NCBI GenBank assembly: GCA_037176885.1
Contig: JAWWNJ010000039.1
Location: 1,054,001-1,118,000 of the forward strand
Source: Favolaschia claudopus
Lineage: Eukaryota > Basidiomycota > Agaricomycetes > Agaricales > Mycenaceae
Direction: 5' to 3'
Length of the DNA: 64,000 nt
Shown here: positions 45,881 through 55,760 of the stretch, one piece after another
How the letters are laid out: each line of letters opens with the position of its first letter
Numbering within the stretch: the first letter of the stretch is position 1
Translations under genes and position numbers: made by a program
Notes under the pieces: model-generated
What the model saw: the letters and a program-made list of their open reading frames with translations, nothing else
The model's database searches: none
Told to the model about the DNA's origin: nothing

Positions 45881-46397
45881 CTATACATCCGCGGGCTGAG
45901 TAGGCACTCGACGTTTCGATGCTCGTCAACTTACCTTATAAAAGGCGACTGGAAAGACCCGGTCACTCAGAGACGAGCATGATGTAATTCAATGAACTCA
46001 CCATATCCTTCAATATTCTTGGCCTTGTCATAGGCAGACGGATAGTACCTACCATTCCACGTCGACAATCGCGAGGCATCGAGAAGAGGCGGACGTACCA
46101 AGCAATATCCTTGATGTCCTTGCCGCCTACATTTGCGTTGTAGTATGACGCGGTACTAAAGAGTCCGATGAGATCGAGTTCTTCACAGGCGTGAACCACA
46201 TACCCTTTCCAAGGACACACAGTGCTGCCATTCCACCCTCGTTAGAGCCCGGGGATCGCAGTAACATCAGCTTACGAGGTGTTGGAGTCGCTGAAAAGCT
46301 CCTTCTTCACGGAGTCGGGCGGGAAGTAGTGATTGCCCTCAACCACGACAGTGTTGTCGGACTCTGCGATTGTTGTTCCGTCGACAGTTGCTTTCAT
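45881..46397 (-). CDS. DUF427 small protein
   Basis: About 91 residues spread over five or six tiny exons. Translation: MKATVDGTTIAESDNTVVVE, then GNHYFPPDSVKKELF, CPWKG, TASYYNANVGGKDIKDIAW, YYPSAYDKAKNIEGY and VAFYKPADV. The stop is TAG at 45881-45883. Motifs GNHYFP, TVCPWKG, ASYY, AWYYP and VAFY match the DUF427 family, widely found in bacteria and fungi with unknown function. Each junction has GT...AG borders (donors GTAAGC, GTATGT, GTACGT, GTGAGT, GTAAGT), so the exon chain is well supported despite the small exons. Convergent with TFC6. Confidence 0.8.
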
Positions 46398-46719
46398 TGT
46401 GAACGGTGGGTTGTCGATGAAGACTCAAAGTGAAGAACAAGGTGTTGGAAGATGAGAAGACAAATATACACGTGATTTAATTAGCAAGACGCGTCGTGCA
46501 GCTCCGTGCCGCCCGAAGTAATAGATGTTGGTTTACGCCAGATCTCCAGTCCTCAAGAGTCGTATCCGCTGTCTTCAGGACTGGGTTCCTGGACTCACTG
46601 TGAGTAAATACATTCACTCAAAGAACGCCACACATACCCGTCCTCTCCATTTCAACATAGCTTCTCTCGTTGTCACCAACAATCCAAAGCCTGGCAAATG
46701 GAACGTTCAGAATAATTGT
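46398..46719. other. Intergenic region between two minus-strand genes
   Basis: About 320 bases: promoter of the DUF427 gene and 3' flank of the unrecognised gene. No coding frame or repeat supported. Confidence 0.4.
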
Positions 46720-47712
46720 TCAGTATCGAATTCTGAGCGACGAACCCATGTCATCGGCGTCACCGAACCCTGTTTGCTCGCTGAGCAGACAACAACTCCG
46801 GGACAACGTCTCCTGCTTAGACCCAATGGTCCGAGAAAGCTGCTTGTAGTCCGCACATTCGGATTTGTAGCACTTCACCGCCAGTGCCATCACAACATCG
46901 AACTGTCCGAGCCATGTTTCTGCCCCCCGAACCGCCGCGACCGACCGTTCGTCAGTGGAAGAGTCTTTCGCTTCCTCTACCAATGTCATAACCCAGGAAC
47001 ACCGCGTAGCAGCAGCCTCTGCCTCATCGGACCAGCCATCCTGGTAGGCGTCGACGGCGCAGATAAACTCTTCGATCAAGTGGAATAGAACGGAAAATAG
47101 TGGTTTCCCAACCGACATTTGTAGTTTGGCGCGAAGAACGTTCTACGCGTGTAAATACGCGTCAAAACGCGTCTATAGTATAACAAACTGCATACCTGAA
47201 TGGCCTTGAGCACGAAGTCGTATTCGAGTAGCCATTCGAGGTAAAGTTCGACCTGTAGCAGCTTCGTGCTAAAACCTTGAAACTTTTCCGCGACGATGTC
47301 TTGAATCCGCTCAATCATGGAGCGCACGGCAACGTTAATGGGGTCTTGTTCTCTACCTGCGACAATGAAATGAATGAGAATGACACGGCGATATAGAGTT
47401 TTGGAGTGCATACCGGCGACCAATCCCTTCAGCTGTTTCACGGTAGCAGAATCGACACCCTTAGCTAATCTCCGAAGTATCCTTTCCAAATCGGAGGCGG
47501 AGTTTCTAACTCTCTTGGGGCTTTCCACTGTATCAATGTCGTATTCAATCTCGAGCGGCGCGTCGGCGAGACGCGTGAGGGGTACCTCGGCAACGCGCTT
47601 GACGCTCGTTCAAGCACTGTTTCTTCTTGGCCGGCTCCCCACGAGCATTTAGGTTGGAGGAACGGGAGCGTTTGAGAGTATTGGTCGATTCGACGAGAAT
47701 GGTGGAAGGCAT
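46720..47712 (-). CDS. Unrecognised helical protein
   Basis: I do not recognise this gene. A likely ATG at 47712 gives MPSTILVESTNTLKRSRSS and KKK-rich residues. Later exons read EYDIDTVESPKRVRNSASD, LERILRRLAKGVDSATVKQL, then (after an intron with donor GTATGC) AVRSMIERIQDIVAEKFQGF, KLLQVELYLEWLLEYDFVL, and (after a second GTATGC intron) SVGKPLFSVLFHLIEEFICA, ending IRY at 46720. The second and third parts are predicted helices; no known domain, signal or membrane segment is visible. Between the KKK region and KRVAEVPLTR the frame changes near 47600, which needs either a short intron (about 45 bases, GTGGGG donor) or a frameshift. It is divergent from ATP23, with 113 bases between start codons. 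Confidence 0.5.
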
Positions 47713-47825
47713 GGTGGGATGTCACATTCTGTCACAGCGCGTCGCGTCTTCAACCAGCGCGTTACGTATCTGTGTACGCGTTGTTTGGGCCAGCATGACC
47801 TGCACGTGACAGCCAATTTTCCTCC
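47713..47825. promoter_or_regulatory. Very short divergent promoter before ATP23
   Basis: 113 bases between two opposite start codons; one of the tightest divergent gaps in the window. Both transcripts must start inside it or within each other's leader. Confidence 0.4.
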
Positions 47826-48692
47826 ATGGCAGAGGCGGACAACTCAAAACCACCAGAAAATCCAAGTGCATTCGAAAAATGGCGGAGGACAGCAATGCTC
47901 GTTACCGGTCTCGGTGTTACAGACGACGAGCGCCTCGATTATCTCGTAGAACAGTCCCGGAAATCTTGTGAAGAGAAGAAATTGCGTTTAATGCAACGGA
48001 GTGCGTTGAAGATTCGCATCCCGTTGTTTTGGCATTCTCAGTCAATGCTGGGCAGGTCCCGGGGTTGTATTCATGCTTAACCATCTCAGAGCGGCTGGGT
48101 GTGAGCTTCCACCGTCAAACATCATATGCGCACCCTGCGATGGCAGGTCCGCTGGCGGCTTCAATCCACAACGAGGCGCAATTGTTCTTTGCCAGGGTGT
48201 ATTCTTTGGGGACGCGCACATGGAGAACACAATGATGCATGAAATGATACATATGTTCGACCATTGTCGGTTCAATGTCAACTGGCTCAATCTGAGGCAT
48301 CATGCATGTAGTGAGGTTAGTTCTATCTTATTGTGGTTCTAGGGTAAGATATGGACTCATCCTTGAAAGATTCGGGCGAACAGTCTCAGCGGTGACTGCA
48401 GGTTTTCTCGCGAACTGCGCATTGGGTCTCTGGCTTTCACCAAACATCACCAGGTACTTGCCTATTTTCCTCTTTGAATGCGCCGTTCCAATATCCGTGG
48501 TAGGACTGCGTTCGAAGACGAGCTGTCACCTCGGTGTCTCGAAATCCGATGTGTCCCGACAAAGCAACTGCTGAACGAGTCGTGAACGAAGTTTTTGAAA
48601 GCTGTTTCAAAGACACACGGCCATTTGATGAGGTATGTGCTGTCGACTATCGTCCAGCTGAATAATCACGTTCTTCCTACCAGATATATTAG
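47826..48692 (+). CDS. ATP23: Mitochondrial metalloprotease/chaperone Atp23
   Basis: Four or five exons, about 230 residues from ATG 47826. An N-terminal charged stretch (ENPSAFEKWRRTAMLVTGLG) leads to the family core: SPGVVFMLNHLRAAGCELPP, IICAPCDGRSAGGFNPQRG, IVLCQGVF, and the zinc-protease motif MMHEMIHMFDHC (HExxH). ACSEIRANSLSGDCRFSREL and the final CFKDTRPFDEIY complete it. Atp23 sits in the mitochondrial intermembrane space, matures the Atp6 subunit of ATP synthase and assists its assembly. The many cysteines (CAPCD, CR, CF) fit Mia40-dependent import without a cleavable presequence. The first intron splits the codon joining MQR to SPGV. Stop at 48690-48692. Confidence 0.92.
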
Positions 48693-48820
48693 GGAGGCTT
48701 AGACGACTTTTCAATTTATCTTATTGTGTGTTATAATTCAATCTGTATTTCTAACGAAAACATAGATAGGAAACCAGCTAACTCTCGAGATACTTAGCGC
48801 GAGCGTGCACCACGACTCGC

Positions 48821-51629
48821 TTACAATTTGGCCTTCGTCGCCTTTCTAAGCTCTTTAGCCTGTTCGCGCAAAACTCTTCGCAAGAGCTTCCCAGACGGAG
48901 TCTTCGGGATGGAGGGAACAAAAACGACCCCTCCGGTGAGATGTTTGTAGGCTACCTTGTTGCTGGCCACATGCTACGGAACACCAGTTTGAATGCTGGA
49001 GTTAATGGCGACAGAGCCCTCACCTTCAAAATCGAGTTTCTGATGTCTTCCAAGACTCCCGAGCTGGATTTGACACGGGCATCGGCATCTGCAGTCAAGA
49101 CGACGAATGCCAACGGTATCTCGCCACCTGCGCAATGAAGATGAACAACCTTGGCTGCAAACGCATTGACACGCACTAAATTCCTGAGAAATCGAGATCA
49201 GCTGACTATACCGAACAAGCGACACGAGAGACGAACATCCGGGACGCCGACAACGCAGGTGTCGGAAACGTCGGGGTGGTCTCTAAATGTATAATCGTTC
49301 TTTCGGTCCTCGTCTTGCAAACTGAGACTTACAACAGGGTTCCTTCTAATTCGGCCGGGGCGACTTGGAATCCCTTGACCTTCGAGGATCTATCAACACA
49401 AAGCGGGACTAAATGGCTGTCATGGAACGCGCCTTCAAAATCTCTTTGATTCTGTCTATAATCCAAAGCTCGCCGTCAGGGGTGATCTTCACCTCATCCC
49501 CAGTCCTAACCCAGCTTGAAAGAGTATAAGCAAAGAACGGTGGAAGAGGTTATCCTCGCAGTTACCCGTCGACGAATGTTTCCTTCGTGCTAGACGGAAT
49601 GATTGTCAACGCAATCAAAAAAGAAAGCAAACCGACAACGTACGCCTGATAATTATTATAATAGGCTAGAGCATTGGACGGGCTTTTCACAACCAGTTCG
49701 CCAACATCGTTGTAACCTCCTACTGTGCCATCGGTCTTGACCACTCGTGCAACGACTCCAGGAACGAGTTGTCCAGCACCGCCACTGAGGCCTCTCTTCC
49801 GCTCGATAGACCAGATGCTCGTCACCGTGCAAGTCTCTGTCATGCCCTGACAGGAAAAATTTCAGTGGGTGGATATGATGTTACCTGGAAAGAGCACTAC
49901 ATATCCTTGCCCTATATGCGCGGTAGGGAACAACCGAAACAGCATTTCGTTGACCTCATCGGAAAGCGGGGCGGCACCTAATGAGCATGCTTTCAGCTTG
50001 CAAATAGACCACAGTGCATACAAACCGATCATTATGTATCGAATGCCGCTGAGGTCGTATTTCTTGACGGCTGGGTGCTAGTATTGGCGGTGAGAGGCGT
50101 ATAGGGAATCTTCGAGACTATCACAAACTTTACAGAGCAGTACCGCTTGCGGAGGGACAATCCTGCGCCTTCGTCAATATCGAGAATTCGATTCTAGAAT
50201 TCTAGCTCGCATCAAATGAGTAATATGGTGTCGCACTATGCTCTTCAGCATGTTCTCGAAGTTGAACTTTGGCACAACAACGATGGCCATGCCACAGTAC
50301 AATAAAAAGTGCAGCTTTGGCGTTCATGAGAAGTATGATTAAACAGAACACGGAAAGGGCTGACATTGACAACTAAGCCATAAATGTCTGATTGTTTCGC
50401 GGATTAAATCACATTGAGCGGACCGAAAATGTAGGAGGGCCTACGGTAGAGAGGGAGCACTAGAACATCTGTCAGTATGCAATTAAATGATTAAAAAAAC
50501 CGTTGACCTCCTGAAGCGACATCTCCTGGTCGATAACGTTGGTCATCCCATGGCGCATAGTCTTGATTGACTTTGGAATGGGCAGCTAATTGCAGAACAT
50601 TGGCTATCACGGCAATATGAGGAATTGCAACAGCCTATGATTCCAAGTCAGTTTGGTACGAAAGACAGATGAAATCGATACCTTCGGTGTTCCGGTTGTG
50701 CCTGAGCTAGGTTAGACTCGTGCTGTTTACTACAGAAAACATATATACCGGAGGAAAAGCTGAGAAACGCAAGCTTGGTCTTCCCTTCACCGGGTTTCAG
50801 CTTGCGTTCAGAAAAGGCTTTTAGCTTGACCCCTCTCTCGACTAAATGATCCACGGTGACATAGTCAGCGTTAGACGTGCTGCCTTCGACGTTGAACACC
50901 AAGATGTGGTCAGCGGACAAGCCGAATTGTCGAGCAGCTGAGACCGAAGTTTTCAATGCATCTGGGTGACAGATAATAAGAGCAGCTTTGGTCGCTTCAA
51001 GCTGATATTCAAGCTCCCGCTGGCCAAAGTCGGGGTTGGCGGGCGAAATAATTCCGCCCAATCTGAAATGAATAGTCAATTCACGATTCAGGCGGAAACA
51101 GCATGCGTTTCACCGATGAACAGCCCAAATAGCGACTGGATAGTCTGAAGAAAGAGACTCATTGGAATGATTGCCAGAAGCAGATAAAGACGACCTACCG
51201 ACGTGGTTTCGGCTGAACAGCAGAACTGTATAAAGGAATAATCGAACTCATTCGGTAAAGGAGGGACGAACACTCACCGACGTCGTTCTCGCCTTGAAGT
51301 ATTATACGGGTTCAGCTTCAGCATTCTGGTTGGATTAAATAGAATGGGCGACTACCGATGGAATAGAGGGAAGAGAGAGAGTTAGCGAAAGCTTGCGTGC
51401 GTTCTTGGAGCTTTCAAACAACCATGAAGAGTAGATGCACATTGGAGAGTTGTAACACGCGAACCTCAGAGAGAAATACGGGTCTCCCAGATCCCTCGTC
51501 TATCAAACAGGGAACATGAGTAGGTCGAGTCGGTCGATTCGGGTCGTGGTAGTCCAGCTGGAATTGAGGAATGGTCAAATCGTCCGGAATAGCGGGTAGG
51601 GTTCCAGATCTCGACGGTATTTCGACCAT
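48821..51629 (-). CDS. 4-coumarate-CoA ligase-like enzyme, peroxisomal (copy 1)
   Basis: A gene of about 15 exons and 570 residues from ATG 51629 (MVEIPSRSGTLPAIPDDLTI). ANL adenylating-enzyme motifs: VLLFSRNHVDYPVAIWAVHR, GGIISPANPDFGQRELEYQL, the P-loop-like SFSSGTTGTPKAV (A3) split by an intron after SS, RYRPGDVASG, GQGYGLTETC-type A5, TGDEVKITPDGELWIIDR (A7/A8), and the C-terminal PKTPSGKLLRRVLRE with the catalytic lysine. The last residues are KATKAKL: AKL is a type-1 peroxisomal signal. The intron at 50163-50210 appears to use a GC donor. Members activate aromatic or fatty acids to CoA thioesters; the exact substrate is open. Copy 2 lies 1 kb upstream on the same strand. Confidence 0.85.
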
Positions 51630-51741
51630 GGTCGTAGCAACAAACGAGCCTGAGAGTCGTTCATCGCGGTATTATGTGGTTGACCGCTGACCGGTATCCA
51701 ATCGCGAACCGTGTTTCTAACTTACCGCCCTGAACAAATTT

Positions 51742-51764
51742 ATCTTATCAGATAAGATAAGATT
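51742..51764. promoter_or_regulatory. GATA-site palindrome in divergent promoter
   Basis: The sequence atcttatcagataagat is a perfect inverted repeat (8 bases each side of a single A), directly followed by another ataagat. It contains three GATAAG cores on the two strands. It lies in the 293-base gap between the copy-1 ligase start (51629) and the NTF2-like gene start (51923), 113 and 159 bases from them. GATAAG is the core bound by fungal GATA factors (nitrogen, light or iron regulators); control of these genes by such a factor is inference. Confidence 0.6.
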
Positions 51765-51922
51765 ACTAGAACTCCACTCTCCTGCGGCGATGACTTCAAG
51801 ATATCTCCAAAAATCCCTCTCCAGCGCGCGAGTGGATACATGACATAGAGTGACATCACAGCCAAAAGGGAAGCTAAATAGCGGCGTTGCAAGAGAGGAA
51901 CCACAGAAATTTCACCCCAACC

Positions 51923-52333
51923 ATGTCAGGAAACATCTACGATCGCCTCGTCGCCGACATTAAATCCCTCGAAGTCCACATGTGGCGCGCTCTCCGTGAC
52001 TCGGGCCCAGCCGTGTTCGAGTACACCACCGACGACTGCACTTTCGCCATCGACGGCATGATCTTGGACAAAGACTCCGAACCCACACTCAAGGAGTACA
52101 TGGAGAAATCCTACAAGCCGTATGATAAATACGAAATGCATGACCTCCACATAGTAGAAGTCGGCCTTATGGCTGCTTCAGCTGTATACAAGATCACCGC
52201 CTCTCGAATGCGCGATGATAAACCGCCAGAGAAGTACACTTTGATGTGCTCGAGCAGTTGGGCGCAGGGGGCGGATGCAGAGTGGCGGCTCAAGTCGCAC
52301 TCTGAAGGCCGAGCATTCGAGAAAAGGGCATAA
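51923..52333 (+). CDS. Small NTF2/SnoaL-like protein
   Basis: An uninterrupted 136-residue frame from ATG 51923 (MSGNIYDRLVADIKSLEVHM). The layout, two N-terminal helices (WRALRDSGPAVFEYTTDD), then CTFAIDGMIL, a helix LKEYMEKSYKPYDKYE, and beta strands HDLHIVEVGLMAASAVYKIT and YTLMCSSSWAQGADAEWRL, is that of DUF4440/SnoaL-type NTF2-fold proteins. No catalytic residue set can be named. It is inserted between the two ligase genes on the opposite strand and shares the GATA-containing promoter region with copy 1. A further 3' exon is possible after a GTACGT at about 52340, but nothing conserved was found there. Confidence 0.6.
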   Translation: MSGNIYDRLVADIKSLEVHMWRALRDSGPAVFEYTTDDCTFAIDGMILDKDSEPTLKEYMEKSYKPYDKYEMHDLHIVEVGLMAASAVYKITASRMRDDKPPEKYTLMCSSSWAQGADAEWRLKSHSEGRAFEKRA

Positions 52334-52606
52334 TTGTTACGGTACGTCCTTGTCAACAAGCTGGAACACGTTGGGCTGAGTCCAAATAGACACCATTTAC
52401 GACGCAGACGGGACATACACCCCATCAAACGAAATTGAAGTAAAACTCACTGGCACTTGGACAGTTATACATACGTATACTTGTATATTCATATAATGAA
52501 CGGACGATCTTGTACGAATTTGAGGAGAGTTACTTGAATGTCTTGATATCGACTACCACCCGAGTGACTTTGGCAACGAGGCATAAAGAATGAGCCTCGC
52601 TGTTCA

Positions 52607-55381
52607 CTACAGCTTAGCTTTCATTTCCTCTTTTACCTGCTCTTTCAAAACTCTCCTCAGGATCTTTCCGCTCGGATTCTTGGGAATGAAAGGAACAAAC
52701 ACGACCCCACCGGCCAGATGCTTGTACTTGCTTTTATTGTCCGCAACAAGCTGAAGGATCGAGTTGACATGCCTGAAAAGAGTCGATGAATGTAGAGCTA
52801 CCTTGGCAATAGAGGCCTGAATGGCCTCTGGCTCCGTCTTGGCCTTTTGCGATGCAGCTTCGGCGAGCACCACATATGCTCTCGGAACCTCACCACCTGG
52901 TTATTTTGTTATTTATGCCTCCTCCGAATCATTCACGCGAACACTTACTGAAGTCGTCTGGGACGCCAATGACGCAGGCATCGGAGACGTCAGGATGGTT
53001 CCTTGTGTCCGTCAGTTTAGTAGCAGGTACGGGGATAAAAAGAAGTCAGCTAACAATATGAGGCCCTCCAACTCAACCGGCGACACTTGGAATGCTCGTA
53101 CTTTGATGAGCTCCTGTTTCATCATTCAGACTCGTAGCTCAGTTGTACTTAGTGTCTAGACGAACGTACTTTGAGCCGCCCAGTGATGAAAAGCTCGCCA
53201 GCCTTGTTCATCTTAACTTCATCCCCTGTTCGGTACCACCTGCAACACATCGTCCAATCACTGTTGGTGGCGAATGCCCAAACTCACCGATCAGGCTCAG
53301 AAGTGAAAGCCTCGTCAGTCCTGCGAATACCCTGAATGAGATTTCATCGAAACAAAGCTTATTTCTCACGCGGCCTGATTATTGTAGTACCCCAGCGACA
53401 AGGAAGGCGATTTGACGACCAACTCGCCAGTCTCGTCGTATCCCGCCAGAGTACCGTCGCTCTTCACGACTCGTGCATGCATACCAGGTAGCAGTCTCCC
53501 CGCAGCTTGAGAAGTTGCTGTATCAGTTGGCTAGCGACAATCACGGGCAACTTACAGCCCGAGGTAAATTGTTGTGTCAGCGGTGTCATGGTCAAACAGG
53601 CTGGCGTCTCAGTTGTGCCTGCAACATCATCAGTATCGTGCAGAGGTTTTAGGTTTGGGTTCCTGCTGACCATAGCACTGGCCTATTGCGGCTTGCGGGC
53701 AAAGCTGGCTGACTAGATCTTGAAGGTCGCTTGTCATGGGTGCAGCACCACACTGTCGCCATGAAATGAACGACTGCGACGTAGCGAGGAATACAGGTAC
53801 TTACCCCGATATACTTGACCTTGCTCAGATCATACTTCTTCGCAACGGGCGTCTGTGGTTGTGGATGAGCAAGCCATTCAAAGTTTTGGCAAGATCACAA
53901 AATCACTTTACAGAACGCTATTGCAGCAGGAGGCACCAATCTTGTTGCCGGTGAGAATCAAATTAGTTACGTCCATCGAATACGAAAACACATACAGAAG
54001 GTGCTGGATGCGATACCGAGCGATGCTATCGAGCACCCCTACGAGACTGAATTTTGGAGTGACCACAACCGTGGTCTGTAATTGAAGTCAGTAGGAGCCA
54101 GTCCTGTATCGAAGATACCAACAGCACAGAACAACATATAATGAAGCTAAGCGAGAAAAAAGCCTCAGCTACGCATACCATTGAATCGACATTGAGGAAG
54201 GACACACATTAAAGCCCAAACCAGCGACGTGGAAGAAAGGCAAAAGCCCCGAAGCCACATCTCCAGGAGTGAATATCGTTTGTGCGTCTGGGTTCGCTGT
54301 ACTTAATTGGACCTTGACACACAACCGGTTAGCAAACGCCGTATCGCTGCAAAGCTGGGCATACAAGATTAGCAATGATAGCAAAATGGCTGATGGCGAC
54401 CGCCTGCACATTGAATTCAACAATTCGTCCAGAAAATCGGTCGTCGAACTACCTTCGGAGGACCGGTAGTTCCCGACGACAAAGATAAAGCCACTATCTT
54501 TTTCTTCGCATCCCCTGGTGCCATTCTCCTCCGCCGCACAAATGTTTTACCACGCGAAACACTCTCCGAGATGAGGGCAGGAACAGAAACCGCATCGACT
54601 TTGTTGTTGCCGGGATAATTAAGAAGCAAAACTCGGTCGAGCGAAATGCCAGCAAGACTCGCGGCTTCACGCGCTGTTTCGAGCGCGTCTGAGTGAGCTA
54701 TTATCATTGTCGCGCCGGTTATTTTTATTTGATATAGCAGCTCGTTCGGAGTTGAATTGGGGTTTGCCCCGCTAGAAATATGAAACAATTCAAGACAAAC
54801 CAAGCATAGGTATTAGAAGCCCAAACATACGTGAATATGGCACCGAGATATTGGGGCGCCCAAATAGCCACAGGGAAATCTAGGAAGCGAAGGAAGGATG
54901 AAAATCGAAATAACAAATCAAGGAATACTTATGACGGACCGACATGGTTAGGGCTGCAAATTAGAACTAGCCGTGACGTTCATTGAGCCGAGGGCGGAGT
55001 ATACAGCAGACGACTCTCACCCACATCTCCCTCCCCTGTTGAATTAACACGCATGAATCCCCACCACCTCAAATTAAACCATTCAACGCACCGATATTAT
55101 ACCTCCCCCTCAAACCCTGTGCCAAAGCCATCGTTCGTTCGCGCAGCTACACGAGGCCCAGCCAAAAGTAAGTCAGAAAAATAACACCAACTCATTTTCG
55201 AAACACCCTAGCAATTCACCTCCTGCAACGAAACCTTCCGCCCAGTCGCGTCGTCAATCAAACAAGGGATCCCATTTTGAGGCGGACGAAGCGGGTGGTG
55301 ATAATCGAGCATAAACTCCGCGAGGGTGAGGTCGGTCGGGATGGTACGTGGGTCGAGAGGAGGGCCATGGAATTCAGTCAT
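52607..55381 (-). CDS. 4-coumarate-CoA ligase-like enzyme, peroxisomal (copy 2)
   Basis: About 15 exons, roughly 570 residues from ATG 55381 (MTEFHGPPLDPRTIPTDLTL). Same architecture as copy 1: IPCLIDDATGRKVSLQE, LRERTMALAQGLRGRYNIG, VVLICSPNHVDFPVAIWAPQ, ALSLSSGTTGPPK, TIFTPGDVASGLLPFFH, VVVTPKFSLVGVLDSIARYR, PAAIAFCK, and at the end FIPKNPSGKILRRVLKEQ. The chain closes with EEMKAKL, again an AKL peroxisomal signal. A 52-base intron near 54318-54369 carries a textbook branch site (tttgctaacc). The frame can be followed across all exons, so the gene looks functional. Divergence from copy 1 is high in the middle, suggesting an old duplication with different substrates. Confidence 0.85.
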
Positions 55382-55760
55382 TTTTGGGAGCAAAGCAATT
55401 GCAAGGTTCCGAAGGCAGAGTTTGCTTGCTGGAGGTGGCCTTGCGGCGCGGCTTGAAGCCTGGAAAATTCGCGAACAGAGACGAACAGGAAGAGCAACAA
55501 CCGAAAATCGCGTCGAGGAACATGTCAACAATTTCACATTGAATCATGAGTAACTCCACATTAGTCAGTGCATACCCCACATTCTTCGCCGGCAGCTGGG
55601 GTTAGGGTTTGTACCTACACAAGCTTAAGCACCCCCTACATAGCACCCCACCTTCGACAGCGTCACATCCCCACCTGCAGCGGGTGCTTGTCGGGGCTCC
55701 GGCCCAAACCTCGCGATATAGAACGTATGTTTTTTCCGTGCCCTCGGCGCCGCACTACAC

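Noticed and set aside
54318..54369. Apparent frameshift in ligase copy 2
   Set aside because: A 52-base GTATGC...AAG intron with a gctaac branch site restores the frame and the homology to copy 1.
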